Source: Enterobacteriaceae bacterium RIT714
GTDB lineage: Bacteria > Pseudomonadota > Gammaproteobacteria > Enterobacterales > Enterobacteriaceae
Reading direction: 5' to 3'
Assembly (NCBI GenBank): GCA_009668015.1
Contig: WJYB01000001.1
Coordinates: 868,001 to 932,000, forward strand
Length of the DNA stretch: 64,000 nt
The number at the start of each line of letters is the position of its first letter. Within the stretch, counting starts at the first letter, position 1. A program made the position numbers and the translations under genes. The notes under the pieces are model-generated. The model made no database searches and was not told the origin of the DNA. It worked only from the letters and a program-made list of their open reading frames with translations. Positions 49,316 through 61,843 of this stretch are shown here, in pieces.

Positions 49316-49341
49316 AAAAATATCTCCAATAAACCGTCAAT

Positions 49342-49785
49342 TTAGACGGCATGAATTACAAATTCTTCAATCGCCTGCCGGTTGCTCCACGACTTGGTTA
49401 ACGCTGCGGCATCAGCCGCATTAACCCAGCGGTAGGTCAAATGTTCGGTGAACACGATCTCCCGTTCGTGGGGAAGCGCAAGACAGAACCAGGATTCCGT
49501 ATTGCGTTCGATTCCCGGAGCGTAGCGATGACGTAAATGGCTAAAAATTTCAAACTCCACCGTGCGCTGACAGTCCTTCAGGGTCAGTTGCTCCTGAGCA
49601 ACATTAATGGTGACCTCTTCATTTACTTCACGCATGGCAGCTTGCGGCGCCGTCTCCCCCTCTTCCAGACTGCCGGTAACCGACTGCCAAAAATCAGGGT
49701 CGTCGCGCCGCTGCAACATCAGCACCCGCTTTGTGTCCTGCGCGTAAATCACCACTAAGACCGAAACGGGACGCTTATATGCCAT
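49342..49785 (-). CDS. nudB: Dihydroneopterin triphosphate pyrophosphatase NudB
   Basis: A 147-residue Nudix hydrolase that removes pyrophosphate from dihydroneopterin triphosphate in folate synthesis. The Nudix box is GSLEEGETAPQAAMREVNEEV. The N-terminus MAYKRPVSVLVVIYAQ is slightly shorter than in E. coli. It starts one base after the aspS stop, so translation is probably coupled. Confidence 0.96.
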   Translation of the reverse strand: MAYKRPVSVLVVIYAQDTKRVLMLQRRDDPDFWQSVTGSLEEGETAPQAAMREVNEEVTINVAQEQLTLKDCQRTVEFEIFSHLRHRYAPGIERNTESWFCLALPHEREIVFTEHLTYRWVNAADAAALTKSWSNRQAIEEFVIHAV

Positions 49786-49786
49786 A

Positions 49787-51559
49787 TCAGTTTTTCTCTT
49801 CCTTCTTCACCACTTCGATACCCAACTCAGACAGAGAGGCCGGGTTAGCAAAGCTTGGCGCTTCGGTCATCAGACACGCAGCCGCGGTGGTTTTCGGGAA
49901 GGCAATCACATCACGGATGTTATCGGTGCCGGTCAGCAGCATGGTCAGGCGATCCAGACCAAACGCCAGGCCCGCGTGCGGAGGCGTACCGTATTTCAGG
50001 GCGTCGAGCAGGAAGCCAAACTTCTCACGCTGCTCCTGTTCGTTGATGCCCAGAATGCCAAATACCGTCTGCTGCATCTCGCCGCTGTGAATACGTACAG
50101 AACCACCGCCCACTTCATAGCCGTTAATGACCATATCGTAAGCGTTCGCAATCGCGGTTTCCGGCGCGGCTTTCAACTCTTCCGCCGTCATATCTTTCGG
50201 CGAAGTGAACGGATGGTGCATCGCCGTCAGGCCGCCTTCACCGTCATCTTCAAACATCGGGAAGTCGATAACCCACAGCGGCGCCCATTTGGCTTCGTCA
50301 GTCAGGCTCAGGTCTTTACCCAGTTTGAGACGCAGCGCACCCAGCGCATCGGCAACCACTTTTTTGTTGTCCGCGCCGAAGAAGATCATGTCACCATCCT
50401 GTGCGCCGGTGCGCTCAAGGATGGCTTCCACGATCTCTGCGTTCAGGAATTTCGCAACAGGACTGGTGATCCCTTCGATGCCTTTCGCACGCTCGGTGAC
50501 TTTAATATAAGCCAGACCTTTCGCGCCGTAGATTTTGACGAAATTGCCGTAGTCATCAATCTGTTTACGGCTCAGCTGCGCGCCACCTGGAACACGCAGG
50601 GCAGCCACACGGCCTTTTGCATCGTTCGCCGGGCCGGAGAAGACCGCGAACTCAACCGCTTTCAGCAGGTCAGCCACATCTACCAGCTCCATCGGGTTGC
50701 GCAGGTCGGGTTTATCAGACCCATAACGACGCTCGGCTTCTGCAAAGGTCATGATCGGGAAATCGCCCAGATCCACGCCTTTCACGTCCTGCCACAAACC
50801 ACGCACCAGCGCTTCCATAATCTCGCGCACCTGTGGGGCGGTCATAAAGGAGGTTTCGACATCGATCTGGGTGAATTCAGGCTGACGGTCAGCGCGCAGG
50901 TCTTCATCGCGGAAGCATTTTACAATCTGATAGTAGCGATCAAAACCGGACATCATCAGCAGCTGTTTGAAGAGCTGAGGAGACTGCGGCAGCGCGTAGA
51001 ATTTGCCTTTATGAACGCGCGAAGGGACCAGATAATCGCGCGCGCCTTCTGGCGTGGCTTTGGTCAGCATCGGGGTTTCGATATCGAGGAAACCGTGATC
51101 GTCCATAAAGCGACGCACCAGGCTGGTGATTTTAGCGCGGGTTTTCAGGCGCTGAGCCATTTCCGGGCGACGCAGATCCAGATAGCGGTACTTCAGACGC
51201 GCTTCTTCAGTATTGACGTGGTTGGAGTCAAGCGGCAGCGATTCTGAACGGTTAATGATAGTCAGGTCAGAGGCCAGCACTTCAATGGCGCCGGTCGCCA
51301 TATCGGCGTTGATGTTTTTTTCGTCACGCGCACGCACGGTGCCGGTAACCTGGATGCAGAACTCATTACGCAGTTCGGAGGCCAGTTTTAATGCGTCCGC
51401 ACGATCCGGATCGAAGAACACCTGAACGATACCTTCGCGGTCACGCAAATCAATGAAGATAAGGCTACCAAGATCACGACGACGGTTGACCCAACCACAC
51501 AGGGTCACCTGCTGTCCAACGTGGGACTGACGCAACTGCCCGCAATATTCTGTACGCAT
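49787..51559 (-). CDS. aspS: Aspartyl-tRNA synthetase
   Basis: A 590-residue class II synthetase charging tRNA-Asp. The N-terminal OB anticodon-binding domain reads [41 protein letters not shown]. Class II motif 2 is [18 protein letters not shown], and motif 3 lies in [27 protein letters not shown]; the bacterial GAD insertion lies between. It has the E. coli length. It is first in a run of same-strand genes aspS-nudB-yebC-ruvC. Confidence 0.98.
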   Translation of the reverse strand: MRTEYCGQLRQSHVGQQVTLCGWVNRRRDLGSLIFIDLRDREGIVQVFFDPDRADALKLASELRNEFCIQVTGTVRARDEKNINADMATGAIEVLASDLTIINRSESLPLDSNHVNTEEARLKYRYLDLRRPEMAQRLKTRAKITSLVRRFMDDHGFLDIETPMLTKATPEGARDYLVPSRVHKGKFYALPQSPQLFKQLLMMSGFDRYYQIVKCFRDEDLRADRQPEFTQIDVETSFMTAPQVREIMEALVRGLWQDVKGVDLGDFPIMTFAEAERRYGSDKPDLRNPMELVDVADLLKAVEFAVFSGPANDAKGRVAALRVPGGAQLSRKQIDDYGNFVKIYGAKGLAYIKVTERAKGIEGITSPVAKFLNAEIVEAILERTGAQDGDMIFFGADNKKVVADALGALRLKLGKDLSLTDEAKWAPLWVIDFPMFEDDGEGGLTAMHHPFTSPKDMTAEELKAAPETAIANAYDMVINGYEVGGGSVRIHSGEMQQTVFGILGINEQEQREKFGFLLDALKYGTPPHAGLAFGLDRLTMLLTGTDNIRDVIAFPKTTAAACLMTEAPSFANPASLSELGIEVVKKEEKN

Positions 51560-51823
51560 GAGATATCCCTTAATTTAGCCGCAGGCTAAATGTCGCCTGA
51601 TTTTCAGGCTACTATGTCGCAGCTTTCTGTATGTCACAACTGGATGAAAAAAGGCGGCTATTATACTGGAAATTCCGCCGTACGATAAGAGAGAAGCTTG
51701 CCAGACGCGCGATTGCTGCGCTGTTATTGCTCATTCTCACAAAAATTAACAAAATTATCCGATATTCAACAGCCTTTCTCGTCGTAAGGTGTAGCCATCG
51801 CTTTTCCTTTGACCGGAGTCATG

Positions 51824-52390
51824 ATGTTAACACTCGATACCACAAAAACAGCGCTCGTCGTCATTGATTTACAGGAAGGGATCCTGCCCTTCGCTGGCGG
51901 CCCCCACACCGCCGAAGACGTTGTCAGCCGCAGCGCGCGTCTGGCCGAAAAATGCCGTGCGAGTGGTTCGCCCGTTATCATGGTACGCGTTGGCTGGTCT
52001 GCGGATTACGCCGAGGCGTTAAAACAGCCCGTTGACGCAAAGACCCCTGCCGCTGCGCTGCCGGAAAACTGGTGGACGTATCCCGTCGCGCTTGGCAAAC
52101 AAGACAGCGATATTGAAGTGACCAAACGCCAGTGGGGTGCATTCTACGGTACCGACCTTGAATTACAGCTACGCCGTCGCGGGATCGACACCATCATCCT
52201 GTGCGGCATTTCCACCAATATCGGCGTCGAGTCGACGGCGCGCAATGCCTGGGAGCTGGGCTTTAATCTTATTATTGCCGAAGACGCCTGCAGCGCGGCC
52301 TCTGCCGATCAGCATCAGGGGAGTATGACGCATATCTTCCCGCGCATTGGTCGCGTGCGCACAACCGAAGAGATCCTCAACGCCCTATGA
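51824..52390 (+). CDS. yecD: Isochorismatase-family cysteine hydrolase YecD
   Basis: A 188-residue cytoplasmic hydrolase of the isochorismatase/cysteine hydrolase family. The catalytic triad is visible: D in [14 protein letters not shown] in [12 protein letters not shown] and C in [16 protein letters not shown]. The substrate is unknown. I chose the second of two adjacent ATGs (51824), five bases after GGAG and giving the E. coli length. Its stop overlaps yecE by 4 bases. Confidence 0.93.
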   Translation: MLTLDTTKTALVVIDLQEGILPFAGGPHTAEDVVSRSARLAEKCRASGSPVIMVRVGWSADYAEALKQPVDAKTPAAALPENWWTYPVALGKQDSDIEVTKRQWGAFYGTDLELQLRRRGIDTIILCGISTNIGVESTARNAWELGFNLIIAEDACSAASADQHQGSMTHIFPRIGRVRTTEEILNAL

Positions 52391-53205
52391 TCTACGTGGG
52401 CCTTCCCCAATGGTCGCACCCAAAATGGGTGCGCCTTGGCATTACCAGTCTTGAAGAGTATGCCCGACACTTTAATTGCGTTGAGGGTAATACCACGCTG
52501 TACGCCCTGCCCAGAGCCGAAATCGTCGCGCGCTGGCGCGATCAGACCACCGATGATTTTCGCTTCTGTTTTAAGTTTCCGGCGACCATTTCACATCAGG
52601 CTGCGCTGCGCCACTGTGACGATTTGACCGAGGAATTTTTGAGCCGCATGTCGCCGCTCGCCAGCCGTATCGGCCAGTATTGGCTGCAATTGCCCGCCAC
52701 TTTTGGGCCGGGCGATTTGCCCGCACTTTGGCATTTTCTCGACGCCCTTCCCCGCGAATTTACATACGGTGTGGAAGTTCGGCATCCATCGTTTTTCGCT
52801 AAAGGCGAAGATGAAAAAGCGCTGAATCGCGGCCTGAATGAGCGCGGCGTCAACCGGGTGATCCTCGACAGCCGTCCGGTGCACAGCGCCATTCCTCATA
52901 ACGAAGCGATTATTGAGGCTCAGCGTAAAAAACCCAAAGTGCCAGTGCATGCGGTTGTGACGGCAGGTCATCCGATGGTGCGGTTTATCGGCAGCGACGC
53001 CATGCAGCAAAACCGCGAGTTTTTTGCCATCTGGCTGCACACTCTGGCGAAATGGGAAATGACCACCACACCGTACCTTTTCCTGCATACCCCTGATATT
53101 GCTCAGGCACCTCAACTGGTCGATGCTCTCTGGCAGGCCTTGCAGACTGCGGCTCCGTCGGTTGGACCCGCCCCCGCTATTCCACAACAATCTTCTCTTT
53201 TCTGA
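52387..53205 (+). CDS. yecE: DUF72 family protein YecE
   Basis: A 272-residue TIM-barrel-like protein of the widespread DUF72 family. It has the characteristic features [13 protein letters not shown] at the start, [28 protein letters not shown] and VEVRHPSFF. The function is not established. It overlaps yecD by ATGA, so the two form an operon. The length matches E. coli. Confidence 0.92.
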   Translation: MIYVGLPQWSHPKWVRLGITSLEEYARHFNCVEGNTTLYALPRAEIVARWRDQTTDDFRFCFKFPATISHQAALRHCDDLTEEFLSRMSPLASRIGQYWLQLPATFGPGDLPALWHFLDALPREFTYGVEVRHPSFFAKGEDEKALNRGLNERGVNRVILDSRPVHSAIPHNEAIIEAQRKKPKVPVHAVVTAGHPMVRFIGSDAMQQNREFFAIWLHTLAKWEMTTTPYLFLHTPDIAQAPQLVDALWQALQTAAPSVGPAPAIPQQSSLF

Positions 53206-53254
53206 ACGCAACCCCTATCATAGAAGTGCCATCTGCCAAAAACAGGGAGTTTGT

Positions 53255-55399
<2,145 letters not shown>

Positions 55400-55406
55400 A
55401 TTTTCA

Positions 55407-55457
55407 CCCCCTCACCCTAACCCTCTCCCCATAGGGGAGAGGGTTAGGGTGAGGGGG
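55407..55457. repeat. Long perfect intergenic palindrome after cmoB
   Basis: Two 24-base arms (55407-55430 and 55434-55457) are perfectly complementary around an ATA loop. The left arm reads as C-rich blocks (CCCCCTCACCCTAACCC...), the right as its reverse complement. The sequence resembles high-copy palindromic units scattered between genes in enterobacterial chromosomes. It lies between convergent cmoB and cutC/MicL, just outside the MicL terminator. Confidence 0.85.
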
Positions 55458-55460
55458 ATA

Positions 55461-55492
55461 AAAAAAGGCCCCTGTTGAAATTGCAGGGGCCT
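55461..55492 (-). terminator. Rho-independent terminator of cutC and MicL
   Basis: On the minus strand AGGCCCCTG and CAGGGGCCT form a 9-bp stem around a short A/T-rich loop, followed by seven T. Confidence 0.93.
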
Positions 55493-55766
55493 GGTACAAA
55501 TAGCATCATATTGGGCGACATGATGCGCGGTAAAATCGTTGCTACACGTGAAAACGATCAATCATTGATTTCATCACCGCAACCGACTCTCCATCTACGC
55601 TGTAGCGGGAATATTCATCCGCTTCGGCATCTGTCGACATTGACAACCCTGTATTGCGATATCGCATGGGTGAAGGCGTCCACTTGCCTGCTGAGCTGTG
55701 AAGCTCCTCTACCCCTGCTTCTAAAAACGACTCCAGATTACTGGCACGGACACCCGCACCCGCCAT
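55461..55766 (-). ncRNA. micL: Small RNA MicL from the 3' part of cutC
   Basis: In E. coli MicL is a sigma-E-dependent RNA of about 307 nt starting inside cutC and processed to an 80-nt 3' form that represses lpp. Here a sigma-E-type promoter is visible on the minus strand inside cutC: GGAACTA (55800-55794), 16 bases, then TTCCAA (55777-55772). A start near 55766 and the terminator at 55461 give about 306 nt, matching the known size. The 3' segment (about 55461-55541) should hold the processed form. Confidence 0.78.
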
Positions 55767-56285
55767 AATGATTGGAACACCAGAATGCGCTTTTAGTTCC
55801 GTAATTAATTTCAGTCCTTTTTCCGCAGACGATTGTTGACCGGATGTCAGGATGCGCGCCACGCCTAGTTCAGCCAGGTTTTCAAAGGCTTGCAGCGGTT
55901 CTTTGCACATATCGAAGGCACGATGAAATGTCACCGCCATGCCCTTTGCAGCGGTCATAATCCGACGCATTCGTGGCATATCAATATGACCGTCTTCATT
56001 TAACAGGCCAATCACCAGCCCCGGGAATCCCAGTTCACGAACCTGGGCAACGTCTTCCAGCATGGCGTCAAACTCACCGCCGGAGTAGCAAAAATCTCCA
56101 CCGCGTGGCCGGATAATCGGGTGAACCGGGATCGTCACGTTCTGACGAACCGACTTCAGCACGCCATATGACGGCGTAAGCCCCCCTTCCTTCGGTGCCG
56201 CGCACAATTCAACGCGATCGGCTCCGTACTGTTGCGCAGTCACAGCACACTCCATGCTGTAACAACAAATCTCCAGCAGCGCCAC
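55542..56285 (-). CDS. cutC: Copper homeostasis protein family CutC
   Basis: A 247-residue TIM-barrel protein ([39 protein letters not shown]..., [40 protein letters not shown]). The copper phenotype once given to cutC in E. coli was traced to loss of MicL, so a direct copper role for the protein is doubtful. The gene starts at ATG 56285, and its 3' part doubles as the MicL gene. Confidence 0.95.
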   Translation of the reverse strand: MALLEICCYSMECAVTAQQYGADRVELCAAPKEGGLTPSYGVLKSVRQNVTIPVHPIIRPRGGDFCYSGGEFDAMLEDVAQVRELGFPGLVIGLLNEDGHIDMPRMRRIMTAAKGMAVTFHRAFDMCKEPLQAFENLAELGVARILTSGQQSSAEKGLKLITELKAHSGVPIIMAGAGVRASNLESFLEAGVEELHSSAGKWTPSPMRYRNTGLSMSTDAEADEYSRYSVDGESVAVMKSMIDRFHV

Positions 56286-56372
56286 ATCATTCTCCTTAAT
56301 TTTTACGGTATCAAAGCATCATGCCACGCCATAAAACGACGGACAGCGCGTAAGTTCACAAACTTTTACTGG

Positions 56373-56933
56373 CTAGCCCTCACTGGCAACAATTTGCTCA
56401 ATGGACCAGGGATGGAATTTTACCGTCACCGTGCCGTCAGTGACTGCGAGGGTCGGATTGGGCAGACGTTCACGCTCTCCTTTTGGAGAGCTGGTTTTCA
56501 CGACAACACCCGGCTGGCTGAGTCCCTCGTCTGCCAGCAGCGCCAGCGCGCGTGCGTTCAGCGTTTCTGGCTCGCCGGGCAGCACGATTTCGATATGTTC
56601 CCAACCTTCAATCGGGTAGCGTTTGTCACCCGGCCACGGCAGTTCGACAACGCTGAATCGCCAGTGCGCAACGCACACCGGCTCATGCAGTTTGAACAGG
56701 CAAATTGGACGACCATTGATCAAGGTTTCAGACAGCAGTTCACCGCACTGTTCAAACCCGCGACGCCAGCGCTCGGCCGTGGTGTTCTGGTGACAGCGCA
56801 ACGAAATGTGATCGGCGTCGAGAGGCGTGATATCCAGCCCCAGACGAGTGGCAAGTTCTGTGAACGCCTGGGTGAATCGGGGTAAATCTGCGGAAATATC
56901 ATGCAGTTCGTCAATGGATTGCCAGTTCGCCAT
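56373..56933 (-). CDS. yecM: VOC-superfamily protein YecM
   Basis: A 186-residue protein with the vicinal-oxygen-chelate (glyoxalase-like) fold, matching E. coli YecM in length. Likely metal-ligand positions are the histidine in DADHISLRCHQN and the glutamates in WEHIEIVLPGEPE and VKFHPWSIEQIV regions, by analogy with the family. The catalytic role is unknown. The ATG at 56933 is shared by no neighbour; argS diverges 240 bases away. Confidence 0.92.
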   Translation of the reverse strand: MANWQSIDELHDISADLPRFTQAFTELATRLGLDITPLDADHISLRCHQNTTAERWRRGFEQCGELLSETLINGRPICLFKLHEPVCVAHWRFSVVELPWPGDKRYPIEGWEHIEIVLPGEPETLNARALALLADEGLSQPGVVVKTSSPKGERERLPNPTLAVTDGTVTVKFHPWSIEQIVASEG

Positions 56934-57172
56934 TTGAAATTCTCTTATCTGGTCGCAAAGCCGCTAATTTACTCTGTTGGCTGCTGGCAACCAACTGCAG
57001 ATTGAGAGATTTTACGCCTGCATGCTTATGCACTATTTCATCGCCTGTTTTCTGAACACGCTTACGGTTGTGCAATGCTGACGCCAGGTGGCATTTGCAG
57101 TATACTCCCGCCCTAAATTCTCAAACTGGCGCGGGTTGCAGCTGACCCGCTTCATAAAAGTAAGGTATCCAG

Positions 57173-58906
57173 GTGAATATTCAGGCTCTTCTCTCCGAAA
57201 AAGTCAGTCAGGCACTGATTGCCGCAGGTGCATCTGCGGATTGCGAACCGCAGGTTCGCCAGTCAGCAAAAGTACAGTTTGGCGACTATCAGGCTAATGG
57301 CGTGATGGCAGTGGCTAAAAAACTGGGCATGCCGCCGCGACAACTCGCTGAGCTGGTGCTGACTCATCTGGATCTCAACGGTATTGCCAGCAAAGTTGAA
57401 ATTGCCGGTCCGGGCTTTATCAATATTTTCCTTGAACCTGCTTTCCTCGCAAGCCATGTTGACGCCGCGCTGAAATCAGACCGTCTGGGCGTGACGCAGC
57501 CAGAAGCGCAAACGGTGGTTGTGGACTACTCCGCGCCAAACGTGGCGAAAGAGATGCACGTCGGTCACCTACGCTCCACCATTATCGGTGATGCCGCGGT
57601 GCGAACTCTGGATTTCCTCGGCCATAAAGTGATCCGCGCGAACCACGTTGGCGACTGGGGCACTCAGTTCGGGATGCTGATCGCGTACCTCGAAAAACAG
57701 CAGCAGGAAAACGCGGGCGAAATGGCGCTGGCGGACCTGGAAGGTTTCTATCGCGAAGCCAAAAAGCATTACGACGAAGACGAAGCGTTTGCCGAACGTG
57801 CGCGCAGTTATGTGGTGAAACTGCAGGGCGGCGACACCTATTTCCGTGAGATGTGGCGCAAGCTGGTTGACATCACCATGTCCCAGAACCAGCTCACATA
57901 CGATCGTCTGAACGTGACGCTGACCCGCGATGATGTCATGGGCGAGAGCCTTTACAACCCTATGTTGCCGGGCATCGTGGCCGATCTGAAAGCCAAAAAT
58001 CTGGCGGTTGAGAGCGAAGGTGCAACGGTTGTTTTCCTTGATGAGTATAAAAACAAGGAAGGCGAACCGATGGGCGTTATCATTCAGAAAAAGGATGGCG
58101 GCTATCTGTACACCACCACCGATATCGCCTGCGCGAAGTATCGTTATGAAACGCTACATGCCGATCGTGTGCTGTATTACATCGACTCCCGTCAGCACCA
58201 GCACCTGATGCAGGCGTGGACCATCGTGCGTAAAGCGGGCTACGTGCCGGACAGCGTACCGCTGGAACACCACATGTTCGGCATGATGCTGGGCAAAGAC
58301 GGCAAGCCGTTCAAAACCCGCGCGGGGGGTACCGTGAAACTGTCCGATCTGCTGGATGAAGCGCTGGAGCGCGCGCGTCGTCTGGTCGCCGAAAAAAATC
58401 CGGATATGCCAGCCGACGAGCTGGAAAAACTGGCGACGGCGGTCGGTATCGGCGCAGTGAAATACGCGGATTTGTCGAAAAACCGCACCACCGATTACAT
58501 TTTCGACTGGGATAACATGCTGGCCTTCGAAGGCAACACGGCGCCATACATGCAATACGCCTACACCCGCGTGCTGTCTGTGTTCCGTAAAGCCGACATT
58601 GATGAAAGCGCGCTGGCGAATGCTACCGTGGTTATCAATGAAGATCGCGAAGCGCAGCTGGCTGCCCGTCTGCTGCAGTTTGAAGAGACGCTGGCCGTGG
58701 TGGCCCGTGAAGGTACGCCGCACGTGATGTGTGCTTATCTGTACGATCTGGCTGGTCTGTTCTCTGGCTTCTACGAGCACTGTCCGATTCTGTCTGCCGA
58801 AAGCGAAGAAGTCCGTAACAGCCGTCTGAAGCTGGCGCAGCTCACTGCGAAAACGCTGAAACTCGGTCTGGATACCCTGGGTATCGAAACCGTAGAGCGC
58901 ATGTAA
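57173..58906 (+). CDS. argS: Arginyl-tRNA synthetase
   Basis: A 577-residue class I synthetase charging tRNA-Arg. The HIGH signature appears as [21 protein letters not shown]. There is no canonical KMSKS, as usual for this enzyme; the region [17 protein letters not shown] takes its place. The C-terminal DALR anticodon domain ends [12 protein letters not shown]. The start is GTG at 57173 preceded by CCAGG and gives the E. coli length. A terminator follows. Confidence 0.98.
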   Translation: MNIQALLSEKVSQALIAAGASADCEPQVRQSAKVQFGDYQANGVMAVAKKLGMPPRQLAELVLTHLDLNGIASKVEIAGPGFINIFLEPAFLASHVDAALKSDRLGVTQPEAQTVVVDYSAPNVAKEMHVGHLRSTIIGDAAVRTLDFLGHKVIRANHVGDWGTQFGMLIAYLEKQQQENAGEMALADLEGFYREAKKHYDEDEAFAERARSYVVKLQGGDTYFREMWRKLVDITMSQNQLTYDRLNVTLTRDDVMGESLYNPMLPGIVADLKAKNLAVESEGATVVFLDEYKNKEGEPMGVIIQKKDGGYLYTTTDIACAKYRYETLHADRVLYYIDSRQHQHLMQAWTIVRKAGYVPDSVPLEHHMFGMMLGKDGKPFKTRAGGTVKLSDLLDEALERARRLVAEKNPDMPADELEKLATAVGIGAVKYADLSKNRTTDYIFDWDNMLAFEGNTAPYMQYAYTRVLSVFRKADIDESALANATVVINEDREAQLAARLLQFEETLAVVAREGTPHVMCAYLYDLAGLFSGFYEHCPILSAESEEVRNSRLKLAQLTAKTLKLGLDTLGIETVERM

Positions 58907-58913
58907 CACCGAA

Positions 58914-58945
58914 ACAAAAAACCCGGCCATTGCCGGGTTTTTTAT
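58914..58945. terminator. Bidirectional terminator between argS and the GH105 gene
   Basis: AAAACCCGGC and GCCGGGTTTT form a strong stem around a small loop, with A and T runs on both sides; it separates convergent genes. Confidence 0.92.
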
Positions 58946-58947
58946 TG

Positions 58948-60087
58948 TCAGAAGTATTTACGCAAATATTCCGTCAGACACAATATCGCCATCGCCTGAC
59001 CGTACGGCATTGAGGTCAGCGGGATCTGGCGATAAAACTCCAGGTCGCTGCCCATCCCCGTACCAAACGACGTTTGCAGCAACTCCCCTTCCGGCGAAAT
59101 ATTTTTGACTATCCCACGAATCGCTTTTTCTGCTACCTGGGCATATTCCGGGCTGACGTAACGCTTGCGCACCGCTTTCAGGATCCCGTAGGCAAAGCCT
59201 GCCGTGGCGGACGCTTCCAGATACGACTCGGGATCGTCGAGCAGCGTGTGCCACAGACCACTCTCATCCTGACATTTCGCCAGCGCGGCAATCTGCGCAT
59301 TGAGCACCTGCACCAGATAACGACGTACCGCATTGTTCTCTGGCAGATCCACCAGTTCCAGGAAGTCCGGGATCACGATAGTCAGCCAGCTATTGCCACG
59401 CGCCCAGCGGGCTTTCGCAAAGTTGTGCTGCCCGTCGTAGTTCCAGCCGTGGAACCACAGCCCCGTTTCCCTGTCCATCAGGTTCTGCACATGCAGCAGA
59501 AACTGATAGACCGCTTCTTCTACATACTCCGGACGATTGAGTAATTTACCGATTTTTGCCAGAGGAAGTACGGTCATCATCAGCGTGTCATCCCACATTT
59601 GCTGATGATTCTCTTCTGCCAGCGTAATGTGCTGCATACCGCCGTGCTCGGTGCGCGGCATGTCGTTCATCGCCCATTCGGCCCAGCTCTCCAGCCACGG
59701 CAGCCAGGTCGGGTTTTTGGTCTCTTCATAGCGATACGCCAGCGTCAGGAACGGCGCCATGGTATTGACGTTCCTGGTGGTGGCACCTTCGGCAAAACGA
59801 TCGGCAAACCAGCTGTCGATGATGTTACGCATGTCGTCATCGCCGGTCTGGCAGTAATACTGCCAGATACCATAAAGTCCAACACCGTGGGTCCATTCCC
59901 AACCCGCCCAGCCTTTGGTGTCGATCACGCGCCCGTCGTCCAGCCGCAGCAAAAATTCGCCGGTTTTATCGTGGATGTTCACCAGATTGTGCGTCACCTT
60001 TTCAATCAGCGATCTCAGCTCATCCCTGGCAATGAAATGCTCAGGTTGACGCAGTAACGGGCTATGTTTGACAGGCCAAACCTTCAT
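58948..60087 (-). CDS. rhiN: Unsaturated rhamnogalacturonyl hydrolase (GH105, RhiN-like)
   Basis: A 379-residue cytoplasmic glycoside hydrolase of family 105, expected to remove the unsaturated galacturonyl residue from rhamnogalacturonan oligosaccharides. The alpha/alpha-barrel pattern is visible in GWAGWEWTHGVGLYGIWQYY, MWDDTLMMTVLPLAKIGK, GLWFHGWNYDG, WARGNSWLTIVIPDFLEL and GLWHTLLDDPESYLEASATAGFAYGI. Catalytic aspartates are expected in WDD and in the Y/D-rich segments. It starts 4 bases after the transporter gene. Dickeya RhiN/RhiT is the closest known pairing. E. coli K-12 lacks both at this site. Confidence 0.85.
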   Translation of the reverse strand: MKVWPVKHSPLLRQPEHFIARDELRSLIEKVTHNLVNIHDKTGEFLLRLDDGRVIDTKGWAGWEWTHGVGLYGIWQYYCQTGDDDMRNIIDSWFADRFAEGATTRNVNTMAPFLTLAYRYEETKNPTWLPWLESWAEWAMNDMPRTEHGGMQHITLAEENHQQMWDDTLMMTVLPLAKIGKLLNRPEYVEEAVYQFLLHVQNLMDRETGLWFHGWNYDGQHNFAKARWARGNSWLTIVIPDFLELVDLPENNAVRRYLVQVLNAQIAALAKCQDESGLWHTLLDDPESYLEASATAGFAYGILKAVRKRYVSPEYAQVAEKAIRGIVKNISPEGELLQTSFGTGMGSDLEFYRQIPLTSMPYGQAMAILCLTEYLRKYF

Positions 60088-60091
60088 AATC

Positions 60092-61675
60092 TTAACCTCT
60101 GTGATATGTCGAATTCAGTACAGCGCGATCCTTCAGCGAAGGTGCAGCAGGTTTATTGCGATTCAGATAACCAATGTTGTTGTTACCCCACAGCGATTCG
60201 TACGGCATGCCGGCCAGCAGCTCAACGGTAGCCCGCGCTTGTGGCGTCGCTGCCTCAGGCATGGCACGGCCCGACTCACGCATTTTGGCGGTCTCTTCAC
60301 GCAGGGTACTGTGGGTTTGCAAATTCAACTTAAAGCGCAGTGAGACCAGGAAACCGCAGATCAGAACCAGAATGGTTCCCACGCTCAGGATCATCAGAAT
60401 GGTATGGCTGACTTCCGCCGGCTGTGTTTTCTGACCGCTCACAAAGCCGGACATCTGCATCACAATCCCCACCAGCATAATGGCGCCAGCCTGAGAGGCT
60501 TTACGTGTCAGCGTCATAATGCCTGCAAAGATACCCTCGCGGCGCTGGCCGGTAATCACTTCGTCGACGTCAGCGATGTAGGTGTAAATATTCCATGGCA
60601 CATAGTTAATACCGCCGCGTCCCAGCCCTGCGATGGCAGATACCAGTAACAACAGCGAATAAATGTCGCTCAGCCCGGCATAGTAGAGCATCGCGTAGGA
60701 AAGCGACGCCAGACCAAACAGCACAACGACCATCCGGTATGACGGCGCAGGCCCGAAGCGTATGCACAGTGGGATCATCGCAATCACGGCGATGAACTGG
60801 AAGATAGCCATCGTTCCCAGCAGGTTGGACGCCATAGACGCTTCCTGCATCAGCACAAACACCACGTAGTAAGTGAAGACGGCATTAAAGACATCCTGCG
60901 CAATATAGCCGCCCAGATACATCCCCAAATGCTGGCGGAATATTTTCACCCGCAGGGTAGAGCTGAGTTCAACAAACAGACGGTTGAGGCTCTGCCCCAG
61001 CGTCAGTTTTTTCTTCTCTTCTTCAGCGCGCAGCGCCGCTTCAGACCACTCTTCACGCGGGCGTTCCCAGGTAAAGAACCAGACGAAAGTCAGCATCATC
61101 GCGCACAGCACGGAGAAGACCAGACTCGCATAGAAGAAAGAGATCGCGTTGTCTTTACCAAAATGGGTCAGCAGAATGCCCGGCAGGAAAGAGGCCAGAA
61201 TCGCCGACATCTGCGCCATTGAAATACGCGCCCCGGAGAATTTTGTTTTCTGTTTAAAATCGTCGGTCATTTCCGGTACCAGCGTTTCGTACGGCACCAG
61301 AATCATGGTGTAGACAATATCAAACACCAGATAGGTCAGCAGGTAATACCAGAAGCTCATGTCACCGACCCACATCAGTGAGTAGCTGAACACAAACGGA
61401 ATACCCAGCAGGATAAAGAACTTACGGCGGCCAAAGCGTTTGCCAAGCCAGGTCGTACCAAAGTTATCGGTCAAAAAGCCCATTAACGGGCTGACCACCG
61501 CATCCAGCACCCTTGCCGCCGCAAAGATGAATGTCGCCTCAATAGGGGTGAGTCCGCAGAAGGTAGTATAAAAGTATAAAAGCCAGGCTGCGGTTAGCGC
61601 TGTCGTACCAGCGCCAAGGAAATCGCCCGAGCCATAAGCAAGATAATTTGCGAGTCCAATTTTACGTGTTTTCAT
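60092..61675 (-). CDS. rhiT: Rhamnogalacturonide transporter (GPH family, RhiT-like)
   Basis: A 527-residue glycoside-pentoside-hexuronide:cation symporter-type MFS protein with about twelve membrane segments. GPH features visible are YGSGDFLGAGTTALTAAWLLYFYTTF at the N-terminus and VVSPLMGFLTDNFGTTWLGKRFGRRKFFILLG, the loop typical of this family. The start ATG at 61675 (MKTRKIGLANYLAYG) is preferred to an upstream TTG. It is directly followed by the GH105 hydrolase gene, so imported oligosaccharide would be cleaved in the cytoplasm. A KdgR-like box lies about 170 bases upstream. Confidence 0.82.
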   Translation of the reverse strand: MKTRKIGLANYLAYGSGDFLGAGTTALTAAWLLYFYTTFCGLTPIEATFIFAAARVLDAVVSPLMGFLTDNFGTTWLGKRFGRRKFFILLGIPFVFSYSLMWVGDMSFWYYLLTYLVFDIVYTMILVPYETLVPEMTDDFKQKTKFSGARISMAQMSAILASFLPGILLTHFGKDNAISFFYASLVFSVLCAMMLTFVWFFTWERPREEWSEAALRAEEEKKKLTLGQSLNRLFVELSSTLRVKIFRQHLGMYLGGYIAQDVFNAVFTYYVVFVLMQEASMASNLLGTMAIFQFIAVIAMIPLCIRFGPAPSYRMVVVLFGLASLSYAMLYYAGLSDIYSLLLLVSAIAGLGRGGINYVPWNIYTYIADVDEVITGQRREGIFAGIMTLTRKASQAGAIMLVGIVMQMSGFVSGQKTQPAEVSHTILMILSVGTILVLICGFLVSLRFKLNLQTHSTLREETAKMRESGRAMPEAATPQARATVELLAGMPYESLWGNNNIGYLNRNKPAAPSLKDRAVLNSTYHRG

Positions 61676-61843
61676 TGCCGTCAACCCTGTCAGTTTTGGG
61701 AGACTCCCTGGGAAGCAAACCTCATCCGGGAGTTTTTACACGGCTACAGTAAAAGCATCGACCTTTTGATACCTTTCTGTTTCTGCCATTGCGCAGAGGC
61801 GGATGGCAATAATGCAAAGAGATTATGTACGCGTGTCACTGAT

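Noticed and set aside
49976..51247. A 423-codon open frame on the plus strand opposite aspS
   Set aside because: It is wholly antisense to a well-conserved synthetase. Its composition (runs of Arg, His, Gln, Phe) is what the reverse of aspS codons gives, and it has no start signal or family resemblance.
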